A stretch of DNA of 64,000 bases from Pseudevernia furfuracea (Eukaryota > Ascomycota > Lecanoromycetes > Lecanorales > Parmeliaceae): the NCBI GenBank assembly GCA_022315425.1, contig JAIUPT010000038.1, forward strand, positions 2,409,501-2,473,500, given 5' to 3'. Shown here piece by piece: positions 1 to 10,663 of the stretch; position 1 is the stretch's first letter, and the number at the start of each line of letters is the position of its first letter. Made by a program: the position numbers and the translations under genes. Below the pieces are notes generated by a model. The model ran no database searches. It was given only the letters and a program-made list of their open reading frames with translations, and was not told the origin of the DNA.

Positions 1-1409
1 AGGGCCCGTAAATGTTGAATTGGTATCTGATAACGAAGATTGGTATTGTTACCCGACAGATCGATTGTATGTCGGAGTCTTGTCGAGAGAGGTGCGTAGA
101 TAGAAACGTGATCAATTGGTGCTGGACACGCAGAGCCAAAGTCTCGAAGTATTCGACCTCGTCGAGCGTGACATCGATCCCTCCATTACACAACTCTCTG
201 AATGCGACGACGACGCTCAGATCTCGGTATGCTTGAACCATACCTGGATCGAGCGATTCCTTGACCTCCATAAGCTCCATTCCAAGTAGGCGAAGGCTGG
301 AATCGATTTTGGCGGAAATTCGGTCAAGTGTATTTTTGGGAGGCTTTGCTTTCATTGGAACGATCGGGAAGGATGGTAACGAGCGTCGTGTTGCAGCGAA
401 TCCAAGGTCTCCGCTAAAGCGTCTTTCGTCAGCACGAAGCTAAACCTGACGGCGAGATTGTAGATTCAAAACATACAATAGCGCAACTTGAATGAGAAAC
501 ACTGGTAATCCATTGAAGCCGCCTCGCAGGTTGATAAGGTCTCTGAGACCTTTCAAATGTACCTGAATTGCGTCCGAGTCCTCGTCTACAGCCAGCTGTT
601 GGTACGATTGTGAGCCCGTCGCACATTACTGAAAGTGGGCGCGCTTACTTCATAACCAAATAGAGTAACAACCGTCAAGATGGTCGACAGTTGGGTTGCA
701 TCCAAGACACTCTGCAATTTGCGGTTGATCAAGTTGATACTCGCCATTTTATGAGACTGGAGCTCTGCAAACGCGCTCGACGGATCAAAGGGTTTGACAT
801 GCTTTAGCTTGAGGGTACTGGAGGTGATTCCCAGGAGCGCGTGCAGCAAAGCAGGCTCGATGAATGCTTGCGGGATGACTGTTTGATTCCAAGCCTGATT
901 AACGGCCGGGATCGGGAAGACCTCTGGAATGATCTCCTCGGTGTCTTCAGAGAGGATCAATCAGCCTGCAGACTGCCAATAGGGCTAGGGTGGATCAAGA
1001 AAGGTATAATATATCTCTTACAAAATGCTAGCAATGCCCTCCTCGCTGGATTCAGGGGAAGCAAAGACTGTGGGTAAGGATCAAGGCTAGCAGGTATACT
1101 CGCATTTGTAAGGATGGTGTCGATTGCGAAATCATAGTTCAATGGAGGCAAAGTGTGACCTTGAGATGCTGAGGAAAGTCGAGAATCGGGTAGACCATGG
1201 TTGGCCTGTCGAGATCGCGGGACCTGGGGTGGAGATAATGGTCTTTTGTCTGGCGGGAGCGTGTAATCACAGGCACGGCGGTACCTGATGCAAGCGCAGC
1301 AAACAGGTTGTCCCTCATCGCACCGGACGTACTTTTGCTTGCAAGTCTGGCACACGCTCCAAACGCTCCAAGGCTTTGTTTGTCTTTTCTGGTTGCCTGT
1401 GTTCATCAT
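1..1409 (-). CDS. Zn2Cys6 fungal transcription factor (3' end beyond window)
   Basis: Likely nuclear DNA-binding regulator. Four exons join in phase: 1409-1022, 944-649, 595-477 and 422-1, giving about 408 residues before the window edge cuts the gene. The N-terminus has the binuclear zinc cluster C-x2-C-x6-C-x6-C-x2-C-x6-C (first Cys near residue 20, followed by an RYRRACDY segment). Downstream is the fungal-specific middle region, with an EPALLHALLGI segment and a HLKGLRDLINLRGGF segment typical of Fungal_trans_2 proteins. Introns are 77, 53 and 54 nt. The last has GTATGT and GCTGAC...AAAG, and all three restore phase. The start is the second ATG of the ATGATG before the Cys cluster or the one at 1409; an open frame further up lacks ATG. 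It is divergent from the sugar transporter at 2461, so it may control that gene (inference). Target unknown. Confidence 0.85.
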
Positions 1410-2460
1410 ACCCCTCTGACGCAATCCGACTCAAGGACATGGTAGTGTGTAGACTGGCTTCAACTATATATACTCAACGTGTCAATTCTCATACGGTAGA
1501 TGGGCCTATTGACGAGCACCGATCAGGCTTGCGAATAACACATGTCGACTCCAAATGGTTGGTGGCTTGCACTAGCCCTCTATTTGACGGCTATTATTTA
1601 CAATGTACAGCCTATGATAGGCGTTTATAGATCGTAATGATATGCGCCGTCTTGCGTCTGCCCCAGCTGTGGTTGTCCGGATAATGTCGGTGCCAAGTGT
1701 AGGGACTCCAATTGGCCGCCTCCTGCACGCCACGTAATTGTTAGATGTGAAGAAAGACCAATTGTTTACTGGACACACAATGCTTCGTTACAAGTTAATC
1801 TTGCTGAAACGGAAAGAGGGGTTCAGAAAGACGAGAGAAGAGGAAAGATCACCAGATGAAGAATGATTTCGGTTGAACCTCGGCGCTACGTTCTCGGACT
1901 CCGGTCGAGTCCGGTCTTCCCCCACACCTCTGATCTGTCCCTCTCTATGTATTCTCATACAACATGGTCTGTACCAATGACCGATACCACCAAGATGACC
2001 TCATGCGCGCTAACATGGTACGCGCCTATCATCGGCCATGCATATGCAGTCATGCAAGTCATGCACCATGACCCTTGCTCTTACTCGCTGAGGAAATGGA
2101 TGCGAGAACGCTTTGTCTTGTCTTGTGGCCTTCCTATTTCAGCGATCCACGGTTCACTACAAGCCATGCAAGCCCTGATTCGACCCTGCCAACCTAAATC
2201 ATCTAGTCCAAGTGAGAGAGATTTCGCCCTCTCAAATGTTCGCAGAATGAGCGATATCGTGTCAAACGTAGGGTCTTTCAATACATAGGAGCTGTCCTGG
2301 CAGACTTGTTACACGTATTTCAATGTATCAAGCTTGGCGACCTTACACCCACTGGTACCACGACTCACCTGGCTGCGCAACCTGCCGAGTCGTCTTCTCT
2401 GTCACTTGGAGCGTTTTGGCTCCTTTCTATCCTGCTACCGTCCTCTGATAATCCGTGAAC
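1410..2460. promoter_or_regulatory. Divergent intergenic region, regulator / sugar transporter
   Basis: About 1.05 kb between two divergent starts. It probably holds both promoters. Short open frames on both strands show no recognisable domain or splice logic and are treated as chance. No clear TATA element or operator could be assigned by eye. Confidence 0.4.
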
Positions 2461-4403
2461 ATGCCTGAACTTCGGGGTCCTGCCTTACTGGCAACGGTCA
2501 CAACCCTCACATCTCTAGGCTTTCTGATGATTGGCTATGACAATGGGCTGTTGGGAGGCTTGGGTATGTTCCAATATATTTTTACGCTACAAATCGAGCC
2601 ACTTAACAACCGAGGCTAATCCAGTCAACGGCGATGCCTTCAACAACACTTTCAATCGACCCAGCCAGACTATGATTGGAACGATAGTATCTATTTACAA
2701 CAGTAGGTTTTACGCTTTGATGCGTGATGACACAAAAGGCCACTAAGATTGCCTGTGGTAGTCGGATGCTTCCTCGGTGCAGTCACAACATCCATCATCG
2801 GCGAGACTCTTGGCCGACGAAAGAGCATTGCGATCGGAGTCGTCATCATGATCGTCGGCTCTCTCCTGCAATCCACGGCCTACACGCGCGCACATATCAT
2901 CGTTGCTAGGATCGTCTCGGGATGCGGCATGGGCTTCATCAACTCGACGGTGCCGGTGTTTCAGTCAGAGTTCTCGCCCAAAGCCAACCGAGGCTTGTAT
3001 GTCTGCATGCAGCTTTCGACGCTGAACTTCGCTACCGATCTTGTGTATTGGATCGACTATGCTTTCTCGACACACGCTTCCAGCTACGCTTGGCGGATTC
3101 CTGTCATCTTGCAATGCGTCTTCCTGGTTCCTATGCTTTTCATCATCTCCGTGCTGCCAGAGAGTCCACGCTGGCTCGCTGCTCACAATCGATCTGATGA
3201 ATCGCTGTCAGTGCTTCGGCGCTTGAGAGGCCATTCTTTAGACGACGAGGCGATCGAAAGGTTGCACGGCGACATCGTGCGAGCTGTTGAGCAGGAAGCA
3301 GCTATGAATGCTGGCTCTTGGAGAACTATACTAAAAGCAGACAAAATCCATAGTAGGAGGAGGCTTCTCATCGCCTGCGCCATCCAGGCCTTTCAGCAAT
3401 TAGGTAACCCAGAATTTCACAACGGGGACTCTCATCACTCTCATCACACTCTTATCACACTCCCCTCACTTCTGCACCTCGCCGTCGCTGTTTTTTCCTT
3501 TTAAAATCCTCATTTCCTTACTTCAAACAAGCCCAATTCTGGGGGCGAAACCTCACTTGTCACCCTTTCAAACGCCCATTTCCTCATTCTGAAAAGCTCA
3601 AATTCCTCTAAATTAGGCGGCATCAACGCGATCATATATTACTCGAGCACGCTCTTCAAGAACGTCGGCTTCAGCAACCACCTCTCGGCTCTCATGTCCG
3701 GCTTCCTCCAACTGTGGTTCTTCGTCGCGAGTTTCATCCCCTGGCTACTTATCGACCGCATCGGCAGACGGCCACTGCTCCTTTCCATGATCACCGTCAT
3801 GGCCCTGGTCATGGCCGCCCAAGCCGCGCTGGTCTACCAGGTCCAGTTCAAGACCTCCGTCGCCTACGCTGCTGGAATCGCCGGCGCAGTCATGTTGTTC
3901 CTTTTCGAAGGCGCCTTTACGGTCGGGTTCCAGGCCACCGTCTGGGTCTATCCGTCCGAGATCCTGCCGTTGCGGCTTCGGCAGAAGGGATCGAGTCTAT
4001 CGACGGCGGCGAATTGGATATGCAATTTCTTGATCGTGCAAATCACGCCGCCGGCGATTGAAAATGTGGGGTGGAGGACTTATGTCATCTTCGCTGTGTT
4101 GAATGTAGGTAGGATCCGGCACTCGAGATTGGAATTCGGCGCCTTGGAAGCTGCGGCTGTCGCCAAAGGATACTAATGTTATATTGACAGGCAATTTGGG
4201 TACCGATCATCTACGTGTTCTTCCCCGAAAGCAAAGGCAGAGAGCTGGAGGACTTTGACCGTCTGTTTGCAGGAGAGGAGGATGCTGCTATTAGGGAAAG
4301 AGTGACTGGCGACGGGGATCCAGATGATCTTGAACGGAACGACTCGGTGGTAGTCAAGGGCGGTGCAGCTCATGAGAAGGAAGGCTTTGAAGGCTTGGTA
4401 TAG
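2461..4403 (+). CDS. MFS sugar (hexose-type) transporter
   Basis: Plasma-membrane sugar porter of the major facilitator superfamily, full length at 507 residues. Five exons: 2461-2563, 2625-2702, 2762-3403, 3617-4104, 4191-4403; phases agree at every junction and total length is a multiple of three. Family signatures occur in order: GYDNGLLGGLVNGDAF across intron 1, GETLGRRKSI in the first cytoplasmic loop, PESPRW near residue 193, QQLGGINAIIYYSS across intron 3, DRIGRRPLL near 323, VYPSEILPLRLR, and PESKGRELEDFD near 447. These are hallmarks of the hexose/quinate branch. Intron 3 is unusually long (213 nt, pyrimidine-rich, with repeated TCCTCATT-like stretches); the others are 59-86 nt. It is divergent from a Zn2Cys6 regulator and convergent with an SDR. 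Substrate cannot be told from sequence. Confidence 0.93.
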
Positions 4404-4491
4404 ATCTTTTAGCTAGATTTGGTATAGCCACCGCAAAGCCAGAGGCATGACAGATTCCAGCCTATTTATCATCCTTGATCCTGACGAATTT

Positions 4492-5598
4492 TCAAGAATC
4501 CACCCACAGCTTCTTCTCGCCCTCCTTATTGCATGCCCTGAAATGATACCCCACCGCCAATGGCGAGGGATCTTCCGTCTTTCCGCCCTCCTGGCAGTCC
4601 TCCAAGTATCTTCCACCCCTCCCTTCCCACTCCTTGCTTAGCGCCGCATACACCGTCGTAGCGGCACCTTGTTCCGGACTCTTCATGTAGTTCTTCGCCG
4701 CGTCGAATCCAGCCGAAAGCTGTTCAATGACGTGCACCTGCAGCCCCGTCATGACCCCACCGGGCATTACACTCAGCCCATACAGACCCTTTGCCCCGGA
4801 GCGCCGCTCAATCTCATTCGCCATGTATATGTACGCCGTCTTGCTCTGCCCGTACGTGGTCCAGGGCGCCTAGTCTCCGTTCTCAAAGTTATAGTCGTCG
4901 AATTGGATGCCGGCGCCACGGTGGCCGGAGGGGGAGAGGGAGACGACGCGCGAGTTGGAGTTTGGCGTCGAGGAGGCGAGGAGGGTGGGTTTGAGGAGCT
5001 GGAAGAGTAGGGAGTGCCCGAGGTGGTTAGTGCCAAATTGCGTCTCGGACCCATCCGCCGTTTTGCCCTCTGGTGTCGCGATCACGCCTGCATTGTTGAT
5101 GAGGATATTGAGGGTCTTGCTCTTTTTCTTGAACTCTTCTACCGCTGAACGTACGCTGTCGAGGGAGTTCAGGTTCATCTTTAGAAGCTCGAAATGGCCC
5201 GGCTTCAGAATGTCTGACAGGGCGGCTTGCCCTTTGGCGGCTTTGCCGACTCCAAGGAAGAGCTTTGCGCCTGTAGTACTGAGAACCTTGGCGGCCTCGA
5301 TGCCAAGGCCGGAGGAGCAGCCAGTTATTAGGACGACTTTGTCCGTGAGCTTGCTCTGTAAGCCTTCATCTTTGATGATGTCGAGGGCTGTAGGGCGGGC
5401 ATCACCAGGCCCTTGGGGATATAGGTGAGCGGCGGCGTAGCGGGAGGACATGCTTGCTGTGGTTGAGAAGAGACCCCGGGCTGTTAGGTGCTGGCAGTAG
5501 GGAGGACGGAAGGATGGGGTGAGAGCATGAAACACCTTGAAGCTTGATGAGTACAGGAAATGGTTATGGATGAAGGAGCGAGACAGTGAGACCAACAT
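4492..5598 (-). pseudogene. Short-chain dehydrogenase with in-frame TAG (likely disrupted)
   Basis: NAD(P)-dependent oxidoreductase of the classical/retinol-dehydrogenase-like SDR family. One frame runs 368 codons with a single internal TAG at 4870-4872 (codon 243). Before it are the cofactor motif TGCSSGLG (residues 92-99), NNAG and the catalytic-Ser region (SLSPSGHRG). After it, still in frame, come the catalytic YGQSK (Tyr249, Lys253), MANEIERR and a normal C-terminus. The stop therefore separates Ser from Tyr/Lys, so the upstream product alone should be inactive. No splice pair removing only the stop is apparent. The first 49 residues look like a mitochondrial presequence (basic, hydroxylated, LTARGLFSTTAS); Met50 (5451) would give a cytosolic form. 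It converges on the sugar transporter. Alternatives are a sequencing error or readthrough; I favour a recent nonsense mutation. Confidence 0.8.
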
Positions 5599-5985
5599 GA
5601 ACCCTTATACTCGCGATGTGGCGTTGCTCTCATATCATTGCGGCCGTCATTTCATGTATGTCTGAACTCCGAATCAACTCCGAGTCTGGATGACTCCATT
5701 CCGGCACGGGGATATCAATCAACCCATGTCTGATTCGGTAGAGAGTGCTTCAGAGAAGATGATTAGCTTCCAGATGAAGGATCAATTCTGCTTTTCATGG
5801 TAGCTTGAACTCCGTAAGGCGTGTAAGGGAAGGAGAAACAAATGGACCCTCACCCTGAAGGCATTCGAATTCTTGGCGTTTCATTGAGCTTTGCCTTAAA
5901 TGGCTAGATCGAGCTCTTTAGCTTTGAAGTTGAGCGGAAATTCATGCACAATATTTACTGATCCCTTGATTCTCATTCCATAAAG
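5599..5985. other. Intergenic, no gene seen
   Basis: 387 nt between the divergent SDR and IF3-like starts. No convincing coding segment; presumably promoter sequence for both. Confidence 0.4.
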
Positions 5986-6828
5986 ATGGTGTCTGGTCAT
6001 TCCATACATGCGTATCTTCTGCTTATTGTGCTACGCCGCGCTCCAAGGCGGACTCAACTCCAAGGAAGCCGAGCATTTCACCTTCTACACAATATTTTTA
6101 CCGATTCTAATAAGGAGGAAGCTGCGAGACAGCTAGCCACCGTCAGCAAAAAGGCCTATCCACGCGCAGACGATGTTTCCCTTAAGCTCGTTGACCCGCA
6201 GAGCGATGAGGTCACCACTATGACCCTTTCACAAGCTTTGCAACGCCTCGAACCTCTCTCCTACCTCGCAGAAGCAGGACCAGGAGTATACCGTATTCAA
6301 TCATTTCCTCATCCTGGCCCAATCAAGCCCGTCATAGGCATAAAAGGATCACACAAACCATTTACCAGAGCTGGTCGGGGCAAAGAATTCCATCTCACCA
6401 CTTCTTGTACTCCGCAAAGTCTTCATGGCTACTTACTCCTTTCTTACAAATTCATCTTGGAAGGGGCTCGTATGGAATTTCATCTTCACCAAAGATCGAG
6501 GAAAAAGAAGCATCAGAAGCATAATCCTAGTCCAACGGTTGACTGGGCTCTTGCACACTGCATGCACCTTAGGCCGGATTCAATATTAGCGGCAATGCCT
6601 GAGGGAACAACAATGGTGGCGGAGCCTGCTGTCACCGATTTATCTTACAAAAAGAAGCCCCCAAAATTCCAGGAGGCAAAGTCTCAGGTGATGTGGGCAC
6701 TAGAGAATGAGGAAGCCTTGAGACGTGCCAACGTGACAACGCCTCAAAAGATGAAGAAAGTCGGGAAATGGTCATGCTCGAGGAGCATCGAGAAACTCGA
6801 GGAAGAGTCAGAGTCATTCGAGGGTTAA
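5986..6828 (+). CDS. Hypothetical protein, distantly IF3-like
   Basis: Intronless frame of 280 codons. The first ~40 residues are Arg-rich with few acids (LRRAPRRTQLQGSRAF), compatible with a mitochondrial presequence. Residues ~62-105 (DVSLKLVDPQSDEV...MTLSQALQRL) resemble the IF3 N-terminal pattern of a beta strand, 'LVD-x-G' turn and 'L-x-E-A-L' helix. Residues ~133-170 (KEFHLTTSCTPQSLHGYLL...FILEGARMEFHL) resemble the IF3 C-domain start (KEIKL...DY..K...FL..GDKV.V). By that reading it would be a divergent mitochondrial translation initiation factor 3. The resemblance is by eye and weak; no residue proves it. The C-terminus is Lys/Glu-rich. The gene is likely real because the frame is long and protein-like. 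Confidence 0.55.
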   Translation: MVSGHSIHAYLLLIVLRRAPRRTQLQGSRAFHLLHNIFTDSNKEEAARQLATVSKKAYPRADDVSLKLVDPQSDEVTTMTLSQALQRLEPLSYLAEAGPGVYRIQSFPHPGPIKPVIGIKGSHKPFTRAGRGKEFHLTTSCTPQSLHGYLLLSYKFILEGARMEFHLHQRSRKKKHQKHNPSPTVDWALAHCMHLRPDSILAAMPEGTTMVAEPAVTDLSYKKKPPKFQEAKSQVMWALENEEALRRANVTTPQKMKKVGKWSCSRSIEKLEEESESFEG

Positions 6829-8017
6829 AACATCGCATGCCGCTACGCCTACAAGCTCCTCGTCCAGGTTCTAGACTTCTACTTCAATCTTTACATTTCA
6901 TCCTTGTTTAATTGAGCTGTGCTCTCCGACCACCTGTTAGGTCTTCAACTAGGCCCGGCAAGGAGCGGGTATTTTACAATATCCGAACCGCGCGGTACCA
7001 TTCTGGGACGGTCCATTGGCCATTTCGCCCTTGGCATCAGCTTTCCCTCCCGACCAGTCAGCCGTAACCCGACGAGGCGCCTGTCTGCTTTACCAAGCCT
7101 TATACTTTCGACGAAACCTACGCATGAAAAGTGCCGCAAGCTCCGGGTACGGTCCAGTTGAGCGAGCATGCTCAATGTTTAGCTCTCGGGACTCATGGAG
7201 TAACGCTTCATGGTATACATGGTTGTTTTCTGAGGTGCTAAGAACACATATCATCTACGATACATGGAGCTCCGTGAGCGTAGTATCGCTATTACGTCCT
7301 CTCGTAAAGACACATGGCTGCCTTCGACGTGCTTCGTTCTGCCAATTTTAACGCCCACACCAAATCTCGTTGCCTGGATTTTGCGAAAAGTCAACCCAAT
7401 CTTCGGGTCTCGTTCTACCCACCAAAGACAAAGCGAAGCAGGCCTTAGCCAACAAACGGACTTATTTTCTTCGCTAGAGCGACCACGGTCGGAAATTCCT
7501 CTCTATCTGGAGATCTCCATGATGGATCCACCATATCATACTCCCTTTGGACACTGCGGCAGTGGAAGAGTTTCCAGAGATCAAGTCCGAAATACTCTCT
7601 GGTAGAAGACGCACGCTAGGACCGTCAAGTCAGGGCGTTCATTCATGTGTTGGAGTGGGCAAGGGGCTGCTTTTATCGAACATGAATGTAGAAACCGAGA
7701 CATGTTACTCGTCACCGCATCGTGCGATGAGGAAATTGATAATCTGTCCCTCCGTTGAACCAAGGCCAGATAGATGGAGGCTTGTTCTTTTTTCACGTGA
7801 AAAGCATCATATCCTCCTACGCTCCGCCACGCTACGCACGCACACAAGCCTTTACCTTGTCTATCTTAGCATCCACCCCTGGATTCACAACCCAAAGAAA
7901 GTTACGCGTCTAAGCCATCCTTCACGTGCCCATCCCATCCCATCCCTATGCCCTTGAAAATATTTGAAAAGGTCGCGCCCGCTTCCGAGCACCCTTACTC
8001 TCCCTCGTATCGTACCC

Positions 8018-8124
8018 ATGTCTGTATACTGTGTATTTATGTATGTATGTATGTCTGTATACTGTGTATGTCTGTATACTGTGTATGTCTGTATACTGTG
8101 TATGTATGTATGTATGTGTGTATG
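8018..8124. repeat. 17-bp tandem repeat plus ATGT runs
   Basis: About four copies of a 17-bp unit (ATGTCTGTATACTGTGT), interrupted by and ending in GTAT/ATGT tetranucleotide runs. TGTATACTGTGTATG units are nearly identical, indicating recent slippage. Confidence 0.85.
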
Positions 8125-8302
8125 ATGAAACTGTCACCGCAACCTCCTTTTTGAGGGAGATACGTGAGTGTAGGTCGCTGATTGCGTGAGGGGGGAAATT
8201 TGGCTTTCTTAACGACGGGAGTGAGGATGCGAGGAGGGTGGGGAGTGGGAGTGAGGATGTAAGGGAGCGGGAGGAATGTGAGGAATGGTGAAGGCGGTAG
8301 AG

Positions 8303-8361
8303 GGGGTAGAGAGGGTAGAGAGGGTAGAGAGGGTAGAGAGGGTAGAGAGGGTAGAGAGGGT
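8303..8361. repeat. 9-bp minisatellite (GGGTAGAGA)n
   Basis: Six to seven head-to-tail copies of GGGTAGAGA. On the minus strand this reads as a Leu-Pro-Ser repeat inside a long open frame, which I regard as an artefact of the repeat. Confidence 0.9.
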
Positions 8362-8601
8362 GTAGGCGCTCTTTGAGGGCGAATTGGTTGGATGGGCTGG
8401 ATGGGCGGGGGAAGGGATGAGGGATGGGGATAGCGATGGGATTGCTTGAGAGAGGGATATAGGTAGCTTAAACCGTTTGCATGCTTTCTATTCATTAGTG
8501 CCTATCGCACATGGAACAGTTCCAGCATACTATCTGTGCCTTCTCTGTCCAATCCGCTCAAGGAATGCCAGTGCTTTGCAGCCAAGTTGTAATCATCGCC
8601 A

Positions 8602-8630
8602 TCAGTATCATCATCATCATCATCATCATC
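8602..8630. repeat. (ATC)n microsatellite
   Basis: A run of ATC/ATT trinucleotides just upstream of the 3' end of the converging regulator gene. Confidence 0.75.
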
Positions 8631-8946
8631 GTCATGAACACCCCCCACGCCCCGAGCCCATTCCATCGCTCAGTCCTTCCCTTATGGCTCCAGCTAGACC
8701 CATCATACCCGAACTCTGCCGCCGCCAGACCGTCCTCCTCCAAGATCGGCATCATACCAGGAGTCACGCGCATCGTGTGGCGTGGCTCGAGACCATGAGT
8801 GTGTATGAGCTATGCTTCTTCTTCCCTTGCCCTTTTGTTTCCTCACTTGACGTACAAGCGACCAAGCATTCGTGCATTGTAGACCCGTCCGTAGCTTCCT
8901 CATTTCTGTCCTTCTTTCTCCTTGCACCATCAGGCTCTCATGGTGT

Positions 8947-10663
8947 TCAGATAGCCATGTATTTCCTCTCCCCTTCCAGCCCCCACTTGTTCCGTATCCC
9001 TTCCAACACCTGTTTGATCCACCTGCCTTCCGGACTGTCCGCTCCAAACAGCCTGAGATTGGTGAGAAGTGGGAACAGTAGTAGGTATGCGCCGCCACAA
9101 CCATGCTTCTCGAACTCGAGATCGTAAGGCACGGCGCGGCAGATGTTATTCGCAGCTTCCCAGCGTTGGCCGAGAAGATCGGAAACCGAGGGTAACGTGG
9201 TTGGATCGTCCAGAGATAATGGAGGGACGGAGAGCATTAAGCTGGAGAGGAAGAATATCAAGGTGTTGTATAGTTGGTACTCGTTGGCGCGGAGGAAGGT
9301 GGGGAAAGTGATAGCGTACCCGAAGATTTCCATGGGGAATTTGAGGTCGGAAGGCGGGAAAAAGGACATATTGACAGGTTTTACGGCCGAAGGATAGGTC
9401 CTATCCCAGTCCTCCTTCCATGTCTGTAGTTTGACGTAACATTCTTGGGTTCGTCGACCGAAGTTTACATGCTCAGGATCTTGATCTTGTCCAGTAGCTG
9501 AGTCGGTGGATGAGCTTGTCGGGGCATTGAAATCCCATACAAACGACGTGTTTGATTTCAGTGACTTGGAGAACTTAAGCAGACCGGGTATGATGCAGAA
9601 TATGTCGATGAGCTGATTCATTGAAGACTTTTGATCGGGATCCTGGGCCCATGGGAGTGTGAGCCAATCCTCCTGGTCAAGAAAAGTCTGCTTGCAGTCC
9701 GTGATTGCCTTGATGACTATTATCGGGCGAGCTGCCTCAAAGATATGGCGCTCTTCGACGTTTTGATGGCGCCATGGTCCACGAAGTTCAAACAGTTTTT
9801 CCACGCCGCCTGCATGCTGAATCCAGCCCGAGGAGCCCGTCGACGCCACTAACTCGTAGCGAGCCAGAAGAATCGACGACAGTAACACTGAAGGGGAACA
9901 TATAGCGTTTTTGTCATTTAGATTATCCGCCAGTTTTCTTAGCGCCTTTCCATAACATTCGGCGCCCTGTTCGACTATTTTTTGTTGATGATGAGCTTTG
10001 CCAAAGAAAGCCAACGCCAATGCATGGACTGAATACATTGCCGTTCCAGATATGTTATTCACGTCCCAAGCAGGTAGAAGTGATTTTCTTCCAGTGTCCA
10101 GGTGCCCAAGGAAATTCTGTACGAGAAAGGTGACACAGATGGGTTGCTGGAAAGCCTCTAGACTCAATTCGATGGGCAACCGTGGTAGGTCTTTGACGGA
10201 GGTGTCCCGCCTGGGAATTTCATTGGTCGGATTTCTCGTCAATTGCATAGACTTTTTCGGTGGTCTGCCTCGTATCCGTTTTTTCTTGATTGGCTCCGTG
10301 AAGCCATTGTGGTTCAAGTGTGCAGCGTTGCGTGAAGACCATTTCTCAGGGCTGGTTGGATTGTGGTCGATCGTTAGAAATCCATTCCGAGGCTCAACAT
10401 CTTCCACCCCGGGCGTTGGCCCTTGTGCGCCGTTCATCTGATTGATTATTTGGACATGTGGGTCTAAGGTAATGGGCAAACCTCTGTAGCCTTCGCAAAG
10501 GAGACCTAAACAAGCGCAATTGTCACAGGTAGGTTGACCTTCATCTGTCCAGTTGATTAGAGGATAGGTGGTAGGTGGGTTTATAACGTGAAGACTCACC
10601 ACATTTGACGTGTCTTGCAAGGCATGTTTTGCAGCCAGTGCTTCGGCCTCGGATATTGACCAT
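8947..10663 (-). CDS. Zn2Cys6 transcription factor with AT-hook-like motif
   Basis: Complete two-exon gene: 10663-10600 and 10544-8947, 553 residues. A 55-nt intron (GTGAGT...CTGGACAG) splits the zinc cluster, as is common in this family. Spliced, it gives the hallmark MVNIRGRSTGCKTC start and Cys at residues 11, 14, 21, 28, 31 and 38 (C-x2-C-x6-C-x6-C-x2-C-x6-C, with DEGQPTC between). The open frame continues to an upstream ATG at 10744, but the MVNIRGR start is the canonical one. Residues ~107-119 (KKKRIRGRPPKKS) form a basic AT-hook-like RGRPxK element, which could add minor-groove contact. The rest is a fungal-specific middle domain, e.g. SGWIQHAGGVEKLFELRGP and the C-terminal DLLGQRWEAANNICRAVPY. 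Regulatory target unknown. Confidence 0.9.

Larger units (their letters stand above)
6829..8946. other. Gene-free stretch with simple repeats
   Basis: About 2.1 kb. Many overlapping short frames on both strands, none with a recognisable domain. It contains the tandem repeats listed separately (8018-8124, 8303-8361, 8602-8630). A decayed gene around 7000-7900 is possible but I cannot support one. Confidence 0.4.

Noticed and set aside
1863..2288. 141-codon plus-strand frame upstream of the transporter
   Set aside because: No domain, no splice partners, overlapped by an opposing frame; lies in a promoter region.
8018..8361. CRISPR-like array
   Set aside because: Direct tandem repeats without unique spacers, in a eukaryotic genome.
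8037..8495. 152-codon minus-strand frame rich in Leu-Pro-Ser
   Set aside because: Created by the 9-bp and 17-bp tandem repeats.
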